A stretch of 64,000 nt of DNA from Diprion similis (Eukaryota > Arthropoda > Insecta > Hymenoptera > Diprionidae), in NCBI RefSeq assembly GCF_021155765.1, contig NC_060106.1, positions 12,178,031 through 12,242,030 of the forward strand. Reading direction: 5' to 3'. Below are positions 25,644 to 39,400 of this stretch, one piece after another. The stretch's first letter is position 1. Every line of letters begins with the position of its first letter. The notes beneath the pieces were generated by a model. That model ran no database searches. It was given only the letters and a program-made list of their open reading frames with translations, and was not told the origin of the DNA. Position numbers and translations under genes: made by a program.

Positions 25644-28600
25644 TCAAGTTTGACTCGATTCCCAGTAGGTACTTGCAATATCGCTCCAGGGGTCACTGAA
25701 TTTGTTTTCGGTCACAAATCCGTTCAGTACAGCATCTACGTATTCCCTTCGCTCATGGGCAGAGTCAAACGAAAAACTCAACGAAGGAATAAATTCCGTC
25801 TCTACGACTGTCTTGATGGGCTTAGGCGTTGTTGTTGTTGTTGTTGTTGTTGAAGTTTTCGGTGTCTCAGGACTAATAGGAGCCGACTGCCAAACAGAGG
25901 CTTTCTTACCGCTTCGAAATTGCTCTAAATTGACAAACGGTGGAGGAAGATTGTAATTTATATTAGCAGAAGGTGTAAGTGGGGTAAAGTAACTTTGGCG
26001 AGTGTCAAACGAGAAGTAGGGTTGTCCAAAATTCTTCGTTAATTCTTCTAAAAGCTGCTCTCTTGATGGGGTAGAAGTTACGGCCGTCTTCTGCGCCGAA
26101 GCAAAGAGTGATTCCAAGGAGCCATTTATATCTGTCGCTAAAGGATTCACGTCATGATTGCTCGCCGAGGATTGTTGGTTGAGGATGGAAAGATAGTCAA
26201 ATTGCGAATTCAGTCTTGGCTTCAATGCTACGCCCTGGTCGGTTCGGAAGGGGAACGGTCGTGGCAAGACTTCCGATTTAACTGAGTCTATTGCTTCAGC
26301 GCGATTGCCGACTGACTTTGAGCGTGTTATAGTTGGTTCGATAGATGGCGCTATAGTTGGTGCTATAGTTGGTGCTATAGTTGGTGCTATAGTTGGTGCT
26401 ATAGTCGGCTCCAAATTCTTTTCGTTCACTGAACCTTCAATATCATCAGACCTAATGATTTCATAACCTTCCAAGCCAGCGAAACCAGGCGACGCGTTAT
26501 TCCGGTGTTGCGCAAGAAGTTTGCTTATGAAATCTTCCGATGGATTAAAGTCGTCACCAGCGTTGATCGTGAAGGAAATCTCGTATGGCAAATCATTACT
26601 ATTGTTGATCGAATCTTCTATTTGGCTTAAGCTGACCGGCAGGCCAGCCGGTGAAGTGTTTGGTCGAAGAGCCTGCAAAATATCCTTGTTGGATGCGTCA
26701 AGTTTTCCTGTGGTCGTTAAACCAGATAGATCCAGGATATTCTTGGGTGTGCTGGATTCAAAACGTTCATTATTTTCCACAGCGGTTATTTCCCTGAAAA
26801 CATTGGCTGCGACATTTTCCCGATATGCGTTATGAGGAACAATTGCCGAATTAAACAAATTTGCCGATTCATCAGCTGGTTTTGAATTTTGCAGTCCGAT
26901 GGTCTTTTGGCCTCGTGTATCTTGTGATGACTCAACAGCTTGTGAAATGAAAGTCGACGGAGTAGTATAAAACTGAGAGCACAACGAAGCTCCGTCTGTT
27001 CGAAAACTCATATTTTCGTTACAATCAGCCGGAATCAATCCTTGAGAGATGGTCCCCCGAGCATCAGATGTGTGCACTTCTAATTTTTTTCCGCTTGGGA
27101 TGAGGAAGGGATTATCAAATCTGAGTGGAAATGGAGTGAAGGCGATATTTGGATAGCTAGTTGTTGATGATTCCTTGTTGGTACTGGACACAACAGCAAA
27201 TTGGCTATTCTTAGTTTCCAAATTCCCCACACTTGAATCGTAGGTGAGATGTTTCACCAGAGGTTGTCTTGCAAATTGATCTCCTGGTTGCTGCTGTGGT
27301 ATCTGGCCGGAGTTGAACGATATGGGCTTCTGATATTCGAATGGAGATAGGTAGTGCTTTCCTTGTGCAGAACTAAACGATGGATGAAGAGAGTTGGATA
27401 AGTCATGCAACGGTACGGCCCATGGATCACGAGGGTTTGAAGTCTGGACTAGAGGCGGTGCTTCAGTTGATGGAAGTACGGCTGGTCCTCGATTAAAAAC
27501 ATCCATCAAATCTATATTTGGTAACTTTGGAGGTTGCAGCACGTCAGTAACCAATGCCGGTATATATGGTGATGAAGAAGCAACATGTTCTTTGTCAGAA
27601 TTGTTCACTAGGACACCCTCTGATGAGTTTCGAGACTCTGGAGTTTCAGAGAGCAGAGGAGGATTCTTACATGATACACTATTAATTCCAGTAAGCAAAC
27701 ACGGAAATTGTGTCACTGGTGATTCTGTAGATTTAGAAGTTTGAGGAATCAGAAGAGGTATCGCAGTAGACGTGTCAAAAGTCTGTGGTCGATCGATAAC
27801 AACCATTGAATCCCCTCCCTGCGGGATTTGAGAAATCATCGGTGGTATCTTGGATGGTTTTCCAGCCACATTTTGATTACTGACTGCACTTGGGTTCTGT
27901 GAAGTGAACGACGTCATGGATTTTACAGATTCAGGAATCAAGAATGGCATTCTGGCCGGTGTATTAAACACCTTCATGTCATTGTTGGCATCCAAAGATT
28001 GTGGAATCAGAAGTGGTATACTGTCAAATGATTGAGAAGTCTGTGTCTCTGTTCTGTCAGCAGAATTCGTCGAGACTACATCCGAGGTATGTGTGATCAA
28101 GGATGGTGTCCTGGTGGCTACAGTAAAGATGCTCTCATTATTATCTGCTGCTGAAGATTGTGGAATCAAAGGTGGTATGCTGATAGATGGTTCAGAATTT
28201 TCTGTTCTGTCTGCAGAATTCGTCGAGGCTATACCCGAGGTTTGTGTTATCAAGAGTGGTACCCTGGTGGCTGTATCAAAGTTGTTCTTATCATTATTCG
28301 CATTTAAAGATTGTGGAATCAGAGGTGGAATACTGTCAAATGATTGAGAATTCTCGGTCTCTGTTCTGTCAGCAGAGTCCGTCGAGACTACACCCAAGGT
28401 TGGTGTGATCAAGAGCGGAACCCTGGTGGCTGTATCAAAGTTGTTCTCATTATTATTCGCTTCTGAAGATTGTGGAATCAGAGGCGGTATACTGTCAAAT
28501 GATTGAGAACTCTCTGTCTCTGTTCTGTCAGCAGAATCCGTGGAGACTACACCCAAGGTTGGTGTGATCAAGAGCGGTACCCCGGTGGCTGTATCAACGT

Positions 28601-31600
28601 TGTTCCTATCATTATTTGCATCTAAAGATTGTGGAATTAGAAGTGGTATGCTGTCAGATGGTTGAGAATTCTCTGTTCTGTCGGCAGAATCCGTTGCGAC
28701 TACATCCGAGGCGTGTATGATCAAGGGTGGTACCCTGGTGGCTGTATCAAAGTTGTTCTCAATATTATTCGCATCTAAAGATTGTGGAATCAGAAGTGGA
28801 ATACTGTCAAATGATTGAGGATTCTCGGTCTCTGTTCTGTCAGCAGAATCCGTCGAGCCTACACCTGAGTTTTGTGTGATCAAGGACGGTACCCTGGTGG
28901 CAGTATCAAAGTTGTTCTCATTATTATTCGCATCTAAAGATTGTGGAATCAGAAGTGGAATACTGTCAAATGATTGAGGATTCTCGGTCTCTGTTCTGTC
29001 AGCAGAATCCGTCGAGCCTACACCTGAGTTTTGTGTGATCAAGGACGGTACCCTGGTGGCTGTATCAAAGTTGTTCTCATTATTATTCGCTTCTGAAGAT
29101 TGTGGAATCAGAGGTGGTATACTGTCAAATGATTGAGAACTCTCTGTCTCTGTTCTGTCAGCAGAATCCGTGGAGACTCCACCCGAGGTTTGTGTGATCA
29201 AGAGTGGTACCCTGGTAGCTATATCAGAGATGTTCCCATGATTATTTGTAACTGAAGATTGTGAAATCAGAAGTGGTATGTTGTTAGATGGTCGAGAACT
29301 CTCTATTCTGTCAGCAAAATCCGTTGCCATTACACCTGAGACTTCTGTGATCAAAGGTGGTATCCTGGTTGATGTATCGAAGACATTCTCATTGTTATTT
29401 TCATCTAAAGATTGTTGAATCGGAGGGGTTATGCTATTAGATGGTTGAAAAGCCTGTGTTCGATTAACAACAGCCGTTGAATTTATCCTTACTGATTCGG
29501 CTGATTGTGAGATTTGCCAAATCAAAGGAGGCATCCTGGCTGGTGCATCAGGAATATTTTCGTTATTACCAGGATTCGTAGATTGCGGAATTACCAGTGG
29601 TATCCTAGTAGGTGATTGAGAAATCTGTGTTCTATCGGTAACATCCGATAAACTTACCTCCGGCAATCCGGCGGGTCGTGAGATTTGTATGATCAGAGGT
29701 GGAATTCTGGTTGATGCGTCAAACGCATTTCGATCGCTGTTTGCATCCAAAGATTGTGAAACTAGAGGTGGTATACTGTCAGATGGTTGAGAAGTCTCTG
29801 TTCTGTCAGCAGAATTCTTTGAGGCTACACCCGTAGTTTGTGTGACCAAAGGTGGTAACCCGGTAGCTGTATCAAAGATATTCTCGTCATTATTCGCTTC
29901 TGAAGTTTGTGGAATCAAAGGTGGTATGCTATTAGATGATTGAGACGTATCTGTCTCTATCCTGTCAGCAGAATCCGTCGAGACTGCACCCAAGGTTTGT
30001 GTGATCAACGGCGGTATCCTGGTTGATGTATCAAAGACGTTCTTATCGTTATTTACATTTGAAGATTGTTCAATCGAAGGCGGTATGCTATTAGATGATG
30101 GAGAAACCTGTGTTCGATTGATAAGAGCCGTTGAATTTATCCTTACTGATTCGGCTGGTTGTGAGATTTGCCAAATCAAAGGAGGCATCCTGGCTGGTGC
30201 ATCAGATATATTTTCATTATTATTATTGTTAGTAGGTGGTTGAGAATTCTGTGTTTTATCGGTAACATCCGATAAACCTACCGCTGGCAAACCGGCGAGT
30301 TGTGAGGTTTGTCCGATCAGAGGTGGAACTCTGGTTGATGCGTCGAACAGATTTCGATCGCTGTTCGTATCCAAAGATTGTGGAATCAAAGGTAGTATCG
30401 TATCAGATGGCTGAGGCGTCTGTGGTCTATCAACAGTATCCGTTAAAACTAATCCTGGCAATCCGGCTGATGGTGAAATTTGCGAGATTGAAAGAGACAT
30501 CCCGGTCGGTGCATCAGCTACATTGGCGTCCTTGTTGGAGTTTAACGGTTGAGAAATCAGCAGTGGTATTCTCGTTGATGTATCAAACGCAGGTTTATCG
30601 TTGTTAACGCTAGAAGATTGAAATATCAGAGGTGGTATCGTGACTGATTGATCAAATATACTTGAGTCGTTGTTTAAATCCGAAGATTGAGGAATCAGTG
30701 GTGGTATCCTAGTAGAGGATTGAGAAATTTTCATTTCATCAGTAAAAAGTTTTGAATCTATCCCTGGTATTTCAACTGATTGTAATACTTGCCAGATCAA
30801 AGCTGGCTTCCTACTTGGTGCTTCCGAAGATTGAGAAATCAGAGGTGGTATCCTGGTCGATATGTTAAATACATTTTTCTCGCTGTTTACCTCTGAAGAT
30901 TTTTGTTCCGTTGGTGTTGCAAATTCCGCCGTTTGAGGGATCAAAGGTGGTATTCTGGTGGACGATGATGAAGTCCTTACTCTACTATCAACGTCAACTG
31001 TAACCATCCCTGATGATCCAATTTCAGAAATAGGTGGTAAGCTGCGTGGTTCATTGGAGCTATCTTCGTCATCGATTATCCCTGGAGATCGTATTCCTGA
31101 CGATAGTATAGGTGGCGAACTTGGAGGGATCAACAGTGGAATCATATTGGGTCCTTCAGGAGTTACATTTACACTCATAGTATCCTTAGAATCCATTCCT
31201 AACGATCCTCCCTCTCGCGGAGGTTGAAGTACCAGAGCTAGCGACATATTGAACATATCGAAAGTGAGTAGTTGGTCACGAATATTGGTAGAAGACGAAT
31301 CTGATGACCCCGAAGGTCGTGGAATTTGAATAATCAACGGTGGTATCTTGCCAGGGGAATTAAGCATGTCACTGTTCTCTTTGTTGGAATCATTTACCAA
31401 GCCTATTTGCAGCGCAGCATTTGGGTAATTGTCGACCAAAAAACCTTCCCTTTTCTCAGTAACTCGTGCGTGGAATTCATCACTTAACGAATCCTGTTCA
31501 GCGTAAAAGTGACGATAATTTTGTCCATGACTATATGATTCCGAATTGAAAATCGATGGCACTATTTCGACTTCCTCTGTGGTATTTCCAATGTTCGATT

Positions 31601-34600
31601 TAGGGTTTGAAAAATACGAATCTTGTACCCCCGACCCAAAGCTCTCCGTCGGTTGAACAGCTTTTGCGAAAATTTCACGGTGCTTCTTGTCTGCGGTAAT
31701 TGGATTTGCGGTATCTGATTGCTCACTTGGTTCACTATTCAAGATGGCTGAATTTTTGGAATTATTATTTTCCGATTTACGATCTTCGTGAATTGTCGTT
31801 GATTGCGATGTCAAAATGTTACTATTCTTACCGTGAATGTAAAGATGATCTGAGCTTCCCAAGTCTTGATCATCATTTTTGTAAGCTGCCGTAGAAGGTC
31901 TGTATGTAGTTACAGGTACCGTGGGTGAGTATAATTTTCGTGTCGTTGTGGTAACCGTTGGAACAGTTGGAGCATAGGATGGCTGAAATTCTTCTTTGTA
32001 AATGTTAATATCGTGGTTATCAGAGTTTTGAAAATTTTCTTGTATTATAATTGGTCGCACTGTTGAATAAACATTCTGAGAGTCATCGTTGACACTTCTT
32101 TGAATGTAGATAACTGATGAATCTTTCGCTCGATCGTTTAATCTGGAATCCTCGCCCGGACGATTGATCTGAAAGTTTTTCGGCCGAAGCCGGATATTGA
32201 TCAAATTCTGCTTAGCTGGAGTGTAATCGTCATTAACACCGTCATTGTTCTTTCTCAATCGAGAATTTTCTTGCAGTGGAGGCTGTTCTGTATGGAAGAT
32301 TCCATGATTTGGAGGGTCTCTTTCACTCGATACTGCAATCCTTTCACGGATATTTGTTTTGTCGTTTTCTTTGCCTGCAACTTTCACAATGTTTAGTTGT
32401 CTTCCTCTGATTTGTTGATCACTTCCACCACTGTTCGGCTTTGGCAGCTGCATCATTTCGTACGCTTTTTGGATCATTTGTTCCTCGTTATGATATATTT
32501 GTTGGTGTAGAAAATGATCATCATTGGGCACTCCACATTCTACGTTACTCCACCAATCACAGGTAAGTAAAGTTTGTGAAAAAATTGATCCAACTGGGCA
32601 GACGAACGAAGAAACCACCACATTGTGACATACGTGAAAAACCTGACATCCAGCTTCCTCGTCAGCATAGTAACCTAAGGATCAATATAACAATCAATCA
32701 ATTGCACATTCACTTTTGAATGTGTGTAGGTGTGTTATTTGAATCAAGACATCGGCTTTTTATTAGTCTAAGTTCAATGCATTAATGGCAAACTTATCGG
32801 TACAAGTATTACACACTTCTAAGACGACTCTCGCGCATTAAAAATAATTGCTGAGCAGTGAGCAGGTGATTCAACGCCTCGGAGATGCTGTGAGAGTGTC
32901 GCAACACCAGGTAGAGAAGTTTCTACTCGGTGGGCTCCCGTGGGCCCCATGAGTTACACCATTACGATTTAAGCGATTTAACTCACAAATTGTTCGACAT
33001 GAATATCATTTCACGTCAATTCGCATAGAACGTTTAAGACACCGTTAATATTATAAATAATTAGTTGACCTCCTCGATCAGATTATTTTAGAACGAGGAA
33101 TAGTAACTCTGACCTCGTTAATTAATCAAGTTTATAGTTCTGACTATGAGTCATAAAAATGCGATTTTTGTTCAGGAAAGTGAGTAGGCGTATATTGCCA
33201 ATAACATGCAGTGCGTGAATCAATATGTTGTTTTATCCATCTTCAGCCTCAGGGAAATTGTATGTACATGCAATCACATGCAAAGGTTTATTGCTTTGAA
33301 AGGTGGCATGCGGTAGAAAGGGACAGCCCACTTTGCTGTGATGCTTGTGGTAAGTGAAGACGCGGATGTCCTTGTGGACCAAAAAATTAAGCCGTATAAG
33401 AACGTATGAAGCAAATTCGTTGGCGATAGGATGCTGCGGAACCAAAATGTCGCTGCAAAAATGCCAAAATGACTTTCTGAACGACGCCCAAACCTCATAT
33501 CCTATGTGGAGTAAGACTTTTACCAAATAGTTTACTCACTTTGAATCACGGGAGTCAATTAACCTGCATGTATGCATGCGATATGTAAATTAAACGAAGC
33601 TAAAAAATTGTGCAAAATTTTTTTATCATTTTTCGTACGATAACAGCCCTAACTCGGTTTTAAAATCGCAGTTTTCTTTTTTATTTTGTTTTTTTAACTC
33701 AATACAAGAACGCGTCCACGTGATATTTATCAGATCCTGGATTTGACAAGCTAAAAAAAATCTGGATATCGATCGAAAGAAGACTTGTTAAGAAAATCTG
33801 TAATGAACAACAATTGTGTTGAAGTTTGCACGAAACTTGTTGTCACACATGATAGTAATAATATTCTTGCTAACAATGATAATAGGAGAGTTCCGCGTGC
33901 CTGTTCCTTCGAGATGCGTCGCAAAAGAAACGAAATCTTTAGCATCTGTTCTCACGTTTACAAGGTTTCGTTTGTTTTTCGCCTCTCCCATGAATGTCAA
34001 GAATCCTTCTCTTCCCTGATCCAAGTAATATTGGTGTCTGTACGTGACTACGAATACTCGATCGGTGATTCCACGCGGGGGATCTGGCATTTTCTTTGCT
34101 TTCTCAATAGGTCATATTAGCTACCAGTTATACAAATTCCAAGAGTGGAATGAACAATGTGAATTGTTAACAGACTAATTGTTTCAACGAACAGTTTATA
34201 AGAAGTAATCAATTCAAAGAGTGGTGGCAACATTATATTCGACGATTATAATTACCCGGCATCCGACCCTGACAGGAGAATCTTGTTTTCGGCACGCTGG
34301 TGTAGGTTGGATAATTGACACCTGGCTCACCAGGTACGTTCGATCTGATATCCGAAAATCCCGATTCTACCTGACTGGAGTCGTAGTCACCATCCGTTGA
34401 GTCATACCTATCGTACGATCCATCTTCATCGGTACTAAAGTATTTTCTGTAAAGTAATTGCTTCCAAATGATTTCCTCTCCCAGCACCACATCCTTAATT
34501 TTAAAGGAATTACATAGGATAGCTACTATAATTACCTTCCTCTACTGCCGTCAATTGCTCTTCGAAAATGGAAGCTTTCCTGGATATCTTCGACGTTTTC

Positions 34601-36403
34601 CTGAATCGATTGAGCGATGCACAAAACAACCGTGGCGAGATCTGAAAAAATGAGATATCGTTATATCTTTATTACTGTGAGTAATCACGAAATAAATTAT
34701 TATTATTAGCTAAAGACATAGTTAGTGGTATGATAAAATTAAGTAACACCTGATAACTACCACATAATAAACATCATGCTTTCAAACACGGATGACCGAA
34801 TCAGAGTTATTATGATGCTTGGATATTGTGCATTTCTATCGCAAAATGTCACTGCCATGATGCATGTACTAAATAAAAAATTCTTGGTATATAGTGCTTG
34901 AAAATACAAGTAAGCAGCGGATGAGATAAAGTTTCCATTTTCCATCAGTGGGACAATATTTCTAATTTCTTTTGTATACGTAATCAATATTTCATTTTTG
35001 TTTTAATGTAGGTCCCCATCATCGGCAGTACTAGAGAAAGAATAGAAAAACTCAACTTTCGAATGGCACTTTGTACTTTCACTTGTTCAAAATAATTTGC
35101 ACTAAACGTTGTACTAATAGAGTAATTCGTCTCCGAATGCGTTAGGTGTTAACGTTTTCAGAGTCATGATAATGGTCAAGTATTGCAAAATATAACACAA
35201 GTTAAGCTATGAACAAAAATAGAAAGCTCGAGCGCGATTTGCACATTCTACAGTCACTAAAATATTACACTAAGTGAGAAAATTTCGTACAACGCGAATT
35301 CAATAGAAATTTCCGTCTGACGTATTCCATTTTTCATTTCTGCAAGTTTTGTCTTACGCGAAAATCAAAATCGAACTTTTGGAGATGAAACTTGAAGTCA
35401 CGTTTTGAGAGCCGTTCAAATATAACAATACCTAATATAGGAAATCCACTTTCTTTCAAATCACTTTCCAAACTCAATCTCTCAACATCCGTACTTAAAT
35501 ATCGCCTGAATAATATGGAAAAGGAGAATGAATTTTTTTGTGAATTATATCACATCTTAGTAAAAGTTTCGTGAAATTTTTTATATTTCGTGTCATCAAT
35601 TCCAAAACAATGCCCAACGAAGTAAATAAACTTTCACGCTTCGGGCAATCGGGAAAATAAATGTAGACACTTGCAGACACGCGATATTCTCCGGAAGATG
35701 ATTTTATCGATAAAAGGCGTGCGATTAGGCATTTGGCTAGACTAGCAAAAACGAAAATTTACTCATTGTCAAATTTAATTGAATCCGCTTTCACAATTTT
35801 AAATTTAATTTGAACGTATACATCGTAATAAAGATGAAACAAAGTCGATCTATCAAGTTCACGAGTAATCAGTTAGTTTTTACCTAACTGTAAGCTACAT
35901 AAATTCAGTGAATGAAGAATAAAATTAAAAAATGAACAACAACATTTCTCGGTTTTTTCTCACTTTTTCATATTTTCACATCCATTTTTTTAAATGACGT
36001 GAAGCCTGCATTGTGAAAGTAACCTCAGCTATGATTTATAGCTGTTGATTTATAAGGAGCGAAGAAATAATTTTATGCAACAACTGAGTACAAAAGAAAA
36101 AAAAAAAAAACATCAATGCGAACCACTTTCGCGATAAAAATAGAGCTTCAAATATTTCGCACTTATCGTTCACACATAATACACATTCTATTGAACAGTA
36201 TACTGCGAGCACTGCAACACCGAGTACATTAACTCCTCCTAAAATCCGAGCATCCCGTCTAACAGTCAGCTTGACAATGAAATAAATTCATTGTCATGTA
36301 TTTTCTTTTCGGCGCAAACCCGGAATAAACACCCGCCTGCACAAGTAACGAGTCGAAATGTTCGTGGGATAAACTTACAAAGGTAACTTTGAGTGGACCG
36401 CAT
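25644..36403 (-). CDS. Giant CPAP1-type secreted protein: signal peptide, one CBM14 domain, mucin-like repeats (2450 aa)
   Basis: Four exons close in phase: 36379-36403, 34536-34641, 34256-34446 and 25644-32674. The signal peptide (MRSTQSYLYLATVVLCIAQS) is encoded by the first two. An acidic Asp/Ser/Tyr-rich linker follows, then one chitin-binding type-2 (peritrophin-A, CBM14) domain at residues about 98-154. It has six cysteines and the hallmark GYYADEEAGCQVFHVC. The 7-kb last exon adds about 2300 residues with no cysteine-rich domain: low-complexity Ser/Thr/Asn/Pro sequence, about 40 copies of an [I/V/M]P-P-LI-x-Q motif, a TIAP repeat and a homothreonine run. One CBM14 after a signal peptide defines insect CPAP1 proteins, which bind chitin in cuticle and tracheal matrix. 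Repeats this long suggest O-glycosylation and a space-filling role, by inference. I cannot assign an orthologue. Confidence 0.88.
25826..25851 (-). repeat. GTT trinucleotide repeat encoding a threonine run
   Basis: About eight GTT units on the plus strand encode a run of eight or more Thr near the C-terminus of the giant chitin-binding protein, just before PKPIKTVVETEF. It is a coding microsatellite. Confidence 0.85.
26342..26404 (-). repeat. 12-bp coding minisatellite (TIAP)n
   Basis: Five near-perfect copies of a 12-bp unit (plus strand GGTGCTATAGTT) encode TIAP repeated, followed by a degenerate SIEP/TITR. It is in frame within the giant protein, at residues about 2209-2230, and is likely to vary in copy number. 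Confidence 0.9.
28000..30900 (-). repeat. Tandem coding repeats, about 159 bp (53 aa) per full unit
   Basis: This lies within the giant CPAP1-like protein, at residues about 700-1670. Each full unit contains two half-modules built on IPPLIPQS...NNDENxFDTATR and VPxLITQxSGVxSTDSADR. Two neighbouring units starting near 28781 and 28940 are almost identical over 159 bp, while outer units are diverged. This is the pattern left by recent unequal exchange. Similar single motifs continue to about 31150 and down to about 27750. Confidence 0.9.
32675..34255 (-). other. Intron 3 of the CPAP1-like gene
   Basis: This 1.6-kb intron splits the CBM14 domain right after the RMPG of its first cysteine loop, at phase 1. 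Short open frames at 33233-33526 and 33751-34120 lie in it, but they lack ATG starts or splice support and overlap on both strands. A GC-richer patch lies around 32870-32960. Nothing else is supported. Confidence 0.6.
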
Positions 36404-39400
36404 GTTGTCCCGGACTCACGTCGGGGAGACACCACTAAAATATTGGCAGCCCGCCGGTCGGGAAGTCTGTAACGCACTGTTCCCAGTGCGAGCTAAGGAT
36501 CTCTCAGCTTCTCCTTGCTCGTCCAGATACCGAGAAGGGGGAACCGGCAAGGATGAGGGAGTTAATGAACGACAGACCGACCACCGGTCGTCGTTTTGGC
36601 TGGTCAAATTTAGTAGCCACACACGAAACACCGTTTTCCGAGTATCGTGGGCGTGTGCTAGGACACTAAATCATGTAATATCGTCGCCTACTGCTGTTCC
36701 CGGTTACTCAATTGTCCGTCATTCTCACGGAATCGAGTAAACCCATCCCGTTCTAAAGTCATCAGAATAACGATTGATTACCGAAGAAATGACGATACTT
36801 TTTATTTTTCTAAAACGACGCTACTTTCCTTGCCCGTGTAACGAAGATCGCGGACTTTGACGATAATTCAAGTGTTATTCTTTGCTTTTTTTTTGTGCTA
36901 TGCTTGAAAGATTAGATTCAACTGCTTTTGAATTCTCCGCTTATTCTCAACACACTAATCCGCACACCTATAATAATTGGACACTTCAAACAAGACCCGA
37001 GTGATTAGTTTTTACACGGCTTGACTCCTCGCATATTCCAAGACTAATTATCCTCCCAACTCTTCGCGGGTTCTTTTGAAAAGGGTCAAGCGGCCCTCAA
37101 ATTGGACAGTATTCTGCACAACAGGTATACGAAGCTGTTGAAGTCAGACCGCACGACATACATTCATGTATAAACCAGCCCAACCCGAGGCAATCAAAAT
37201 CCCAGCCAGCCAGCCAGCCAGCCTCTGTGAATATTGGCACAAAGATTCTCACGTACCTGTATATGAGGCTGCACGTATACCATAAGCAGCTGGGCCGTGG
37301 ATGTAATACTTTCGATTACATAAGTTCGATGACATTGCCTCAGTTCTGAGCGTTGCGTCTTCGGAGCAGCTTTCGAGTTACGCAATATACGAAACGCGGT
37401 CCGAACTCGTCATATTTTATTAATTCAGCCAAACCTGATCATATTAAATTGTTACCTACGCATTAAAGGTGGATAATGCCGAAAAGTTGAAGTACCTTCG
37501 TTAGATGTTCGAAAACCTGTTGCAGATAAAAGTAATCGATGCATCATTCTAACATCTTTCAATAATTTAGTTGCAAAAATTTTGCTAATGATCTCGAAAA
37601 TTTTCTGCATCTCAAAGCGCGACGAAAATCATATAAATCCGAACACGGCTGCGAGAACAGAGCATTGGAGAAAAATATTATGTAATTCCACATAAAACCT
37701 GTTGATTGCAACATTCGCACGTACCTACCGTAAAAATATTCAGAACGCGCGAATCATCCACGTACAATGAATCATCCACCAAATTCTCGCAACGCAATTC
37801 TCGTGCCCACACCATGCAGACCAAAATACAAAGGGTGCTTTCCGATGAAAATAAAAAAAAGGATAATTTTACGAATGATTGACGTGCATTCATCGTTCCA
37901 TTATCACACTATCCCGTGGACGAGTCGTGAGACAATACAATCAAATTTTGCTTTCGAAAGCAGTGAGAACCAGACATACGATAAAAAACGCCGCAATATG
38001 TCTTTCCCACTACTTGATCAAGCTGCACCGTAGAATCCCATGCAAGGAAAATAAACGTTTATTCATAAGTACAATCCGATCGAAGATGCGTCCCTTTCAC
38101 GGTAACCAGCAGTTCTGACGCGGGTCCCGGTCGGTCGAATCCTGCGTTTCTCGGATAGAGCCGACGGACACTGTGTTACATTCTCCCGCAAGTTTACGAG
38201 GCGAGATGATGACACTCTACAACCTATCCTTTCACTGAAACCGCGCCTAGTGCACGCGATCAGATGCCAGGGTCATTCAAAAGGTTCACAATTGATCAAC
38301 ATGCATGGCCGTTTTAGAATCGTGTTTGCGACGAACGACGAGAATAACGCATCCCTCGCATCTCAATTTTTCAAAGACATACTTTGTAGGTTCGGTGAAC
38401 TAGTCTAGTAAAATCGTGTTGTGAACCGCAGTAGCAATAAAAAATCTGCAAGTATGAGAGAAAAAAGGGGACAGAAATCAATTGAAGAATTTCACATTTG
38501 CGCGATGAAGGCAACTATGAATTTTGAACAGTTATTCGATTACCTTCACTCCTAAGACTGGCGATACATGCGTTACGGTTTTTCGATTGAAATTGCGTTT
38601 TCAATCAACCGTTTATACATCAAACATCCTCGAAGGATTTTTCTGTACAGATCTTATCCTCTGAATTTTCCCCTCGAAACGAGACGATCCATTACGTGAA
38701 TAAATGCGAGGTACTAAATGGAAGTCGTTCGATAGGATGAACCACATTCTGATTGATGATCACTCGGTTTTCACGGTGGATCGCTCCTGAAGTAATTCTT
38801 CAGTTCGTAAGTTGTGCTCCGCAGATGATCCTTGATTCTCGTCTCCACTTACACACAAGAGACTATCTGCGGGTGTTAACGGAGGGCATGATAACGGCTG
38901 AACGAAATGAATACCCAGCAAGAACGTGCCGATCGGCATCACTGCGTGAAGTTGTAATACCACCCGGTGAATTCCAATGCTCTTTATCATTTGTCACTAA
39001 ATGACGGTGTAACTGATATACCAATGGATTCGGCAAAAACTCGGAGCTCGCAACTGAAGCGTATGCTGGACAAGAACCACTTTTTTCGCAGTTGTTTCTG
39101 CTTCCATAGAAACTAGCTCCAAAAAATATTCCAGATTATGATAAATAAGTACAATCAAAATAAGTACTGGTAATTAAAGTATAACAAATTAGCTAAACAA
39201 CAAACCAAAATACATATCTTACACGCGTTCAAAAAACAATGTAACAAATCATTTGCTTCCTGCAATCAAACTCGAATCAATTTTGTTACTCGAAAGAATT
39301 TTTCATACTAATAGCGACTGATGGTTCGATGTATCCATTGCCATTATCCGCGTCTTACTGTCGAGAAGGTATCGACCATTCTAGAAAATCGTGAAATTTC

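Noticed and set aside
33233-33526. 97-codon minus-strand open frame in the CPAP1-like intron
   Set aside because: It does not begin with ATG, overlaps another frame on the same strand, and lies inside a well-supported phase-1 intron; no family similarity seen.
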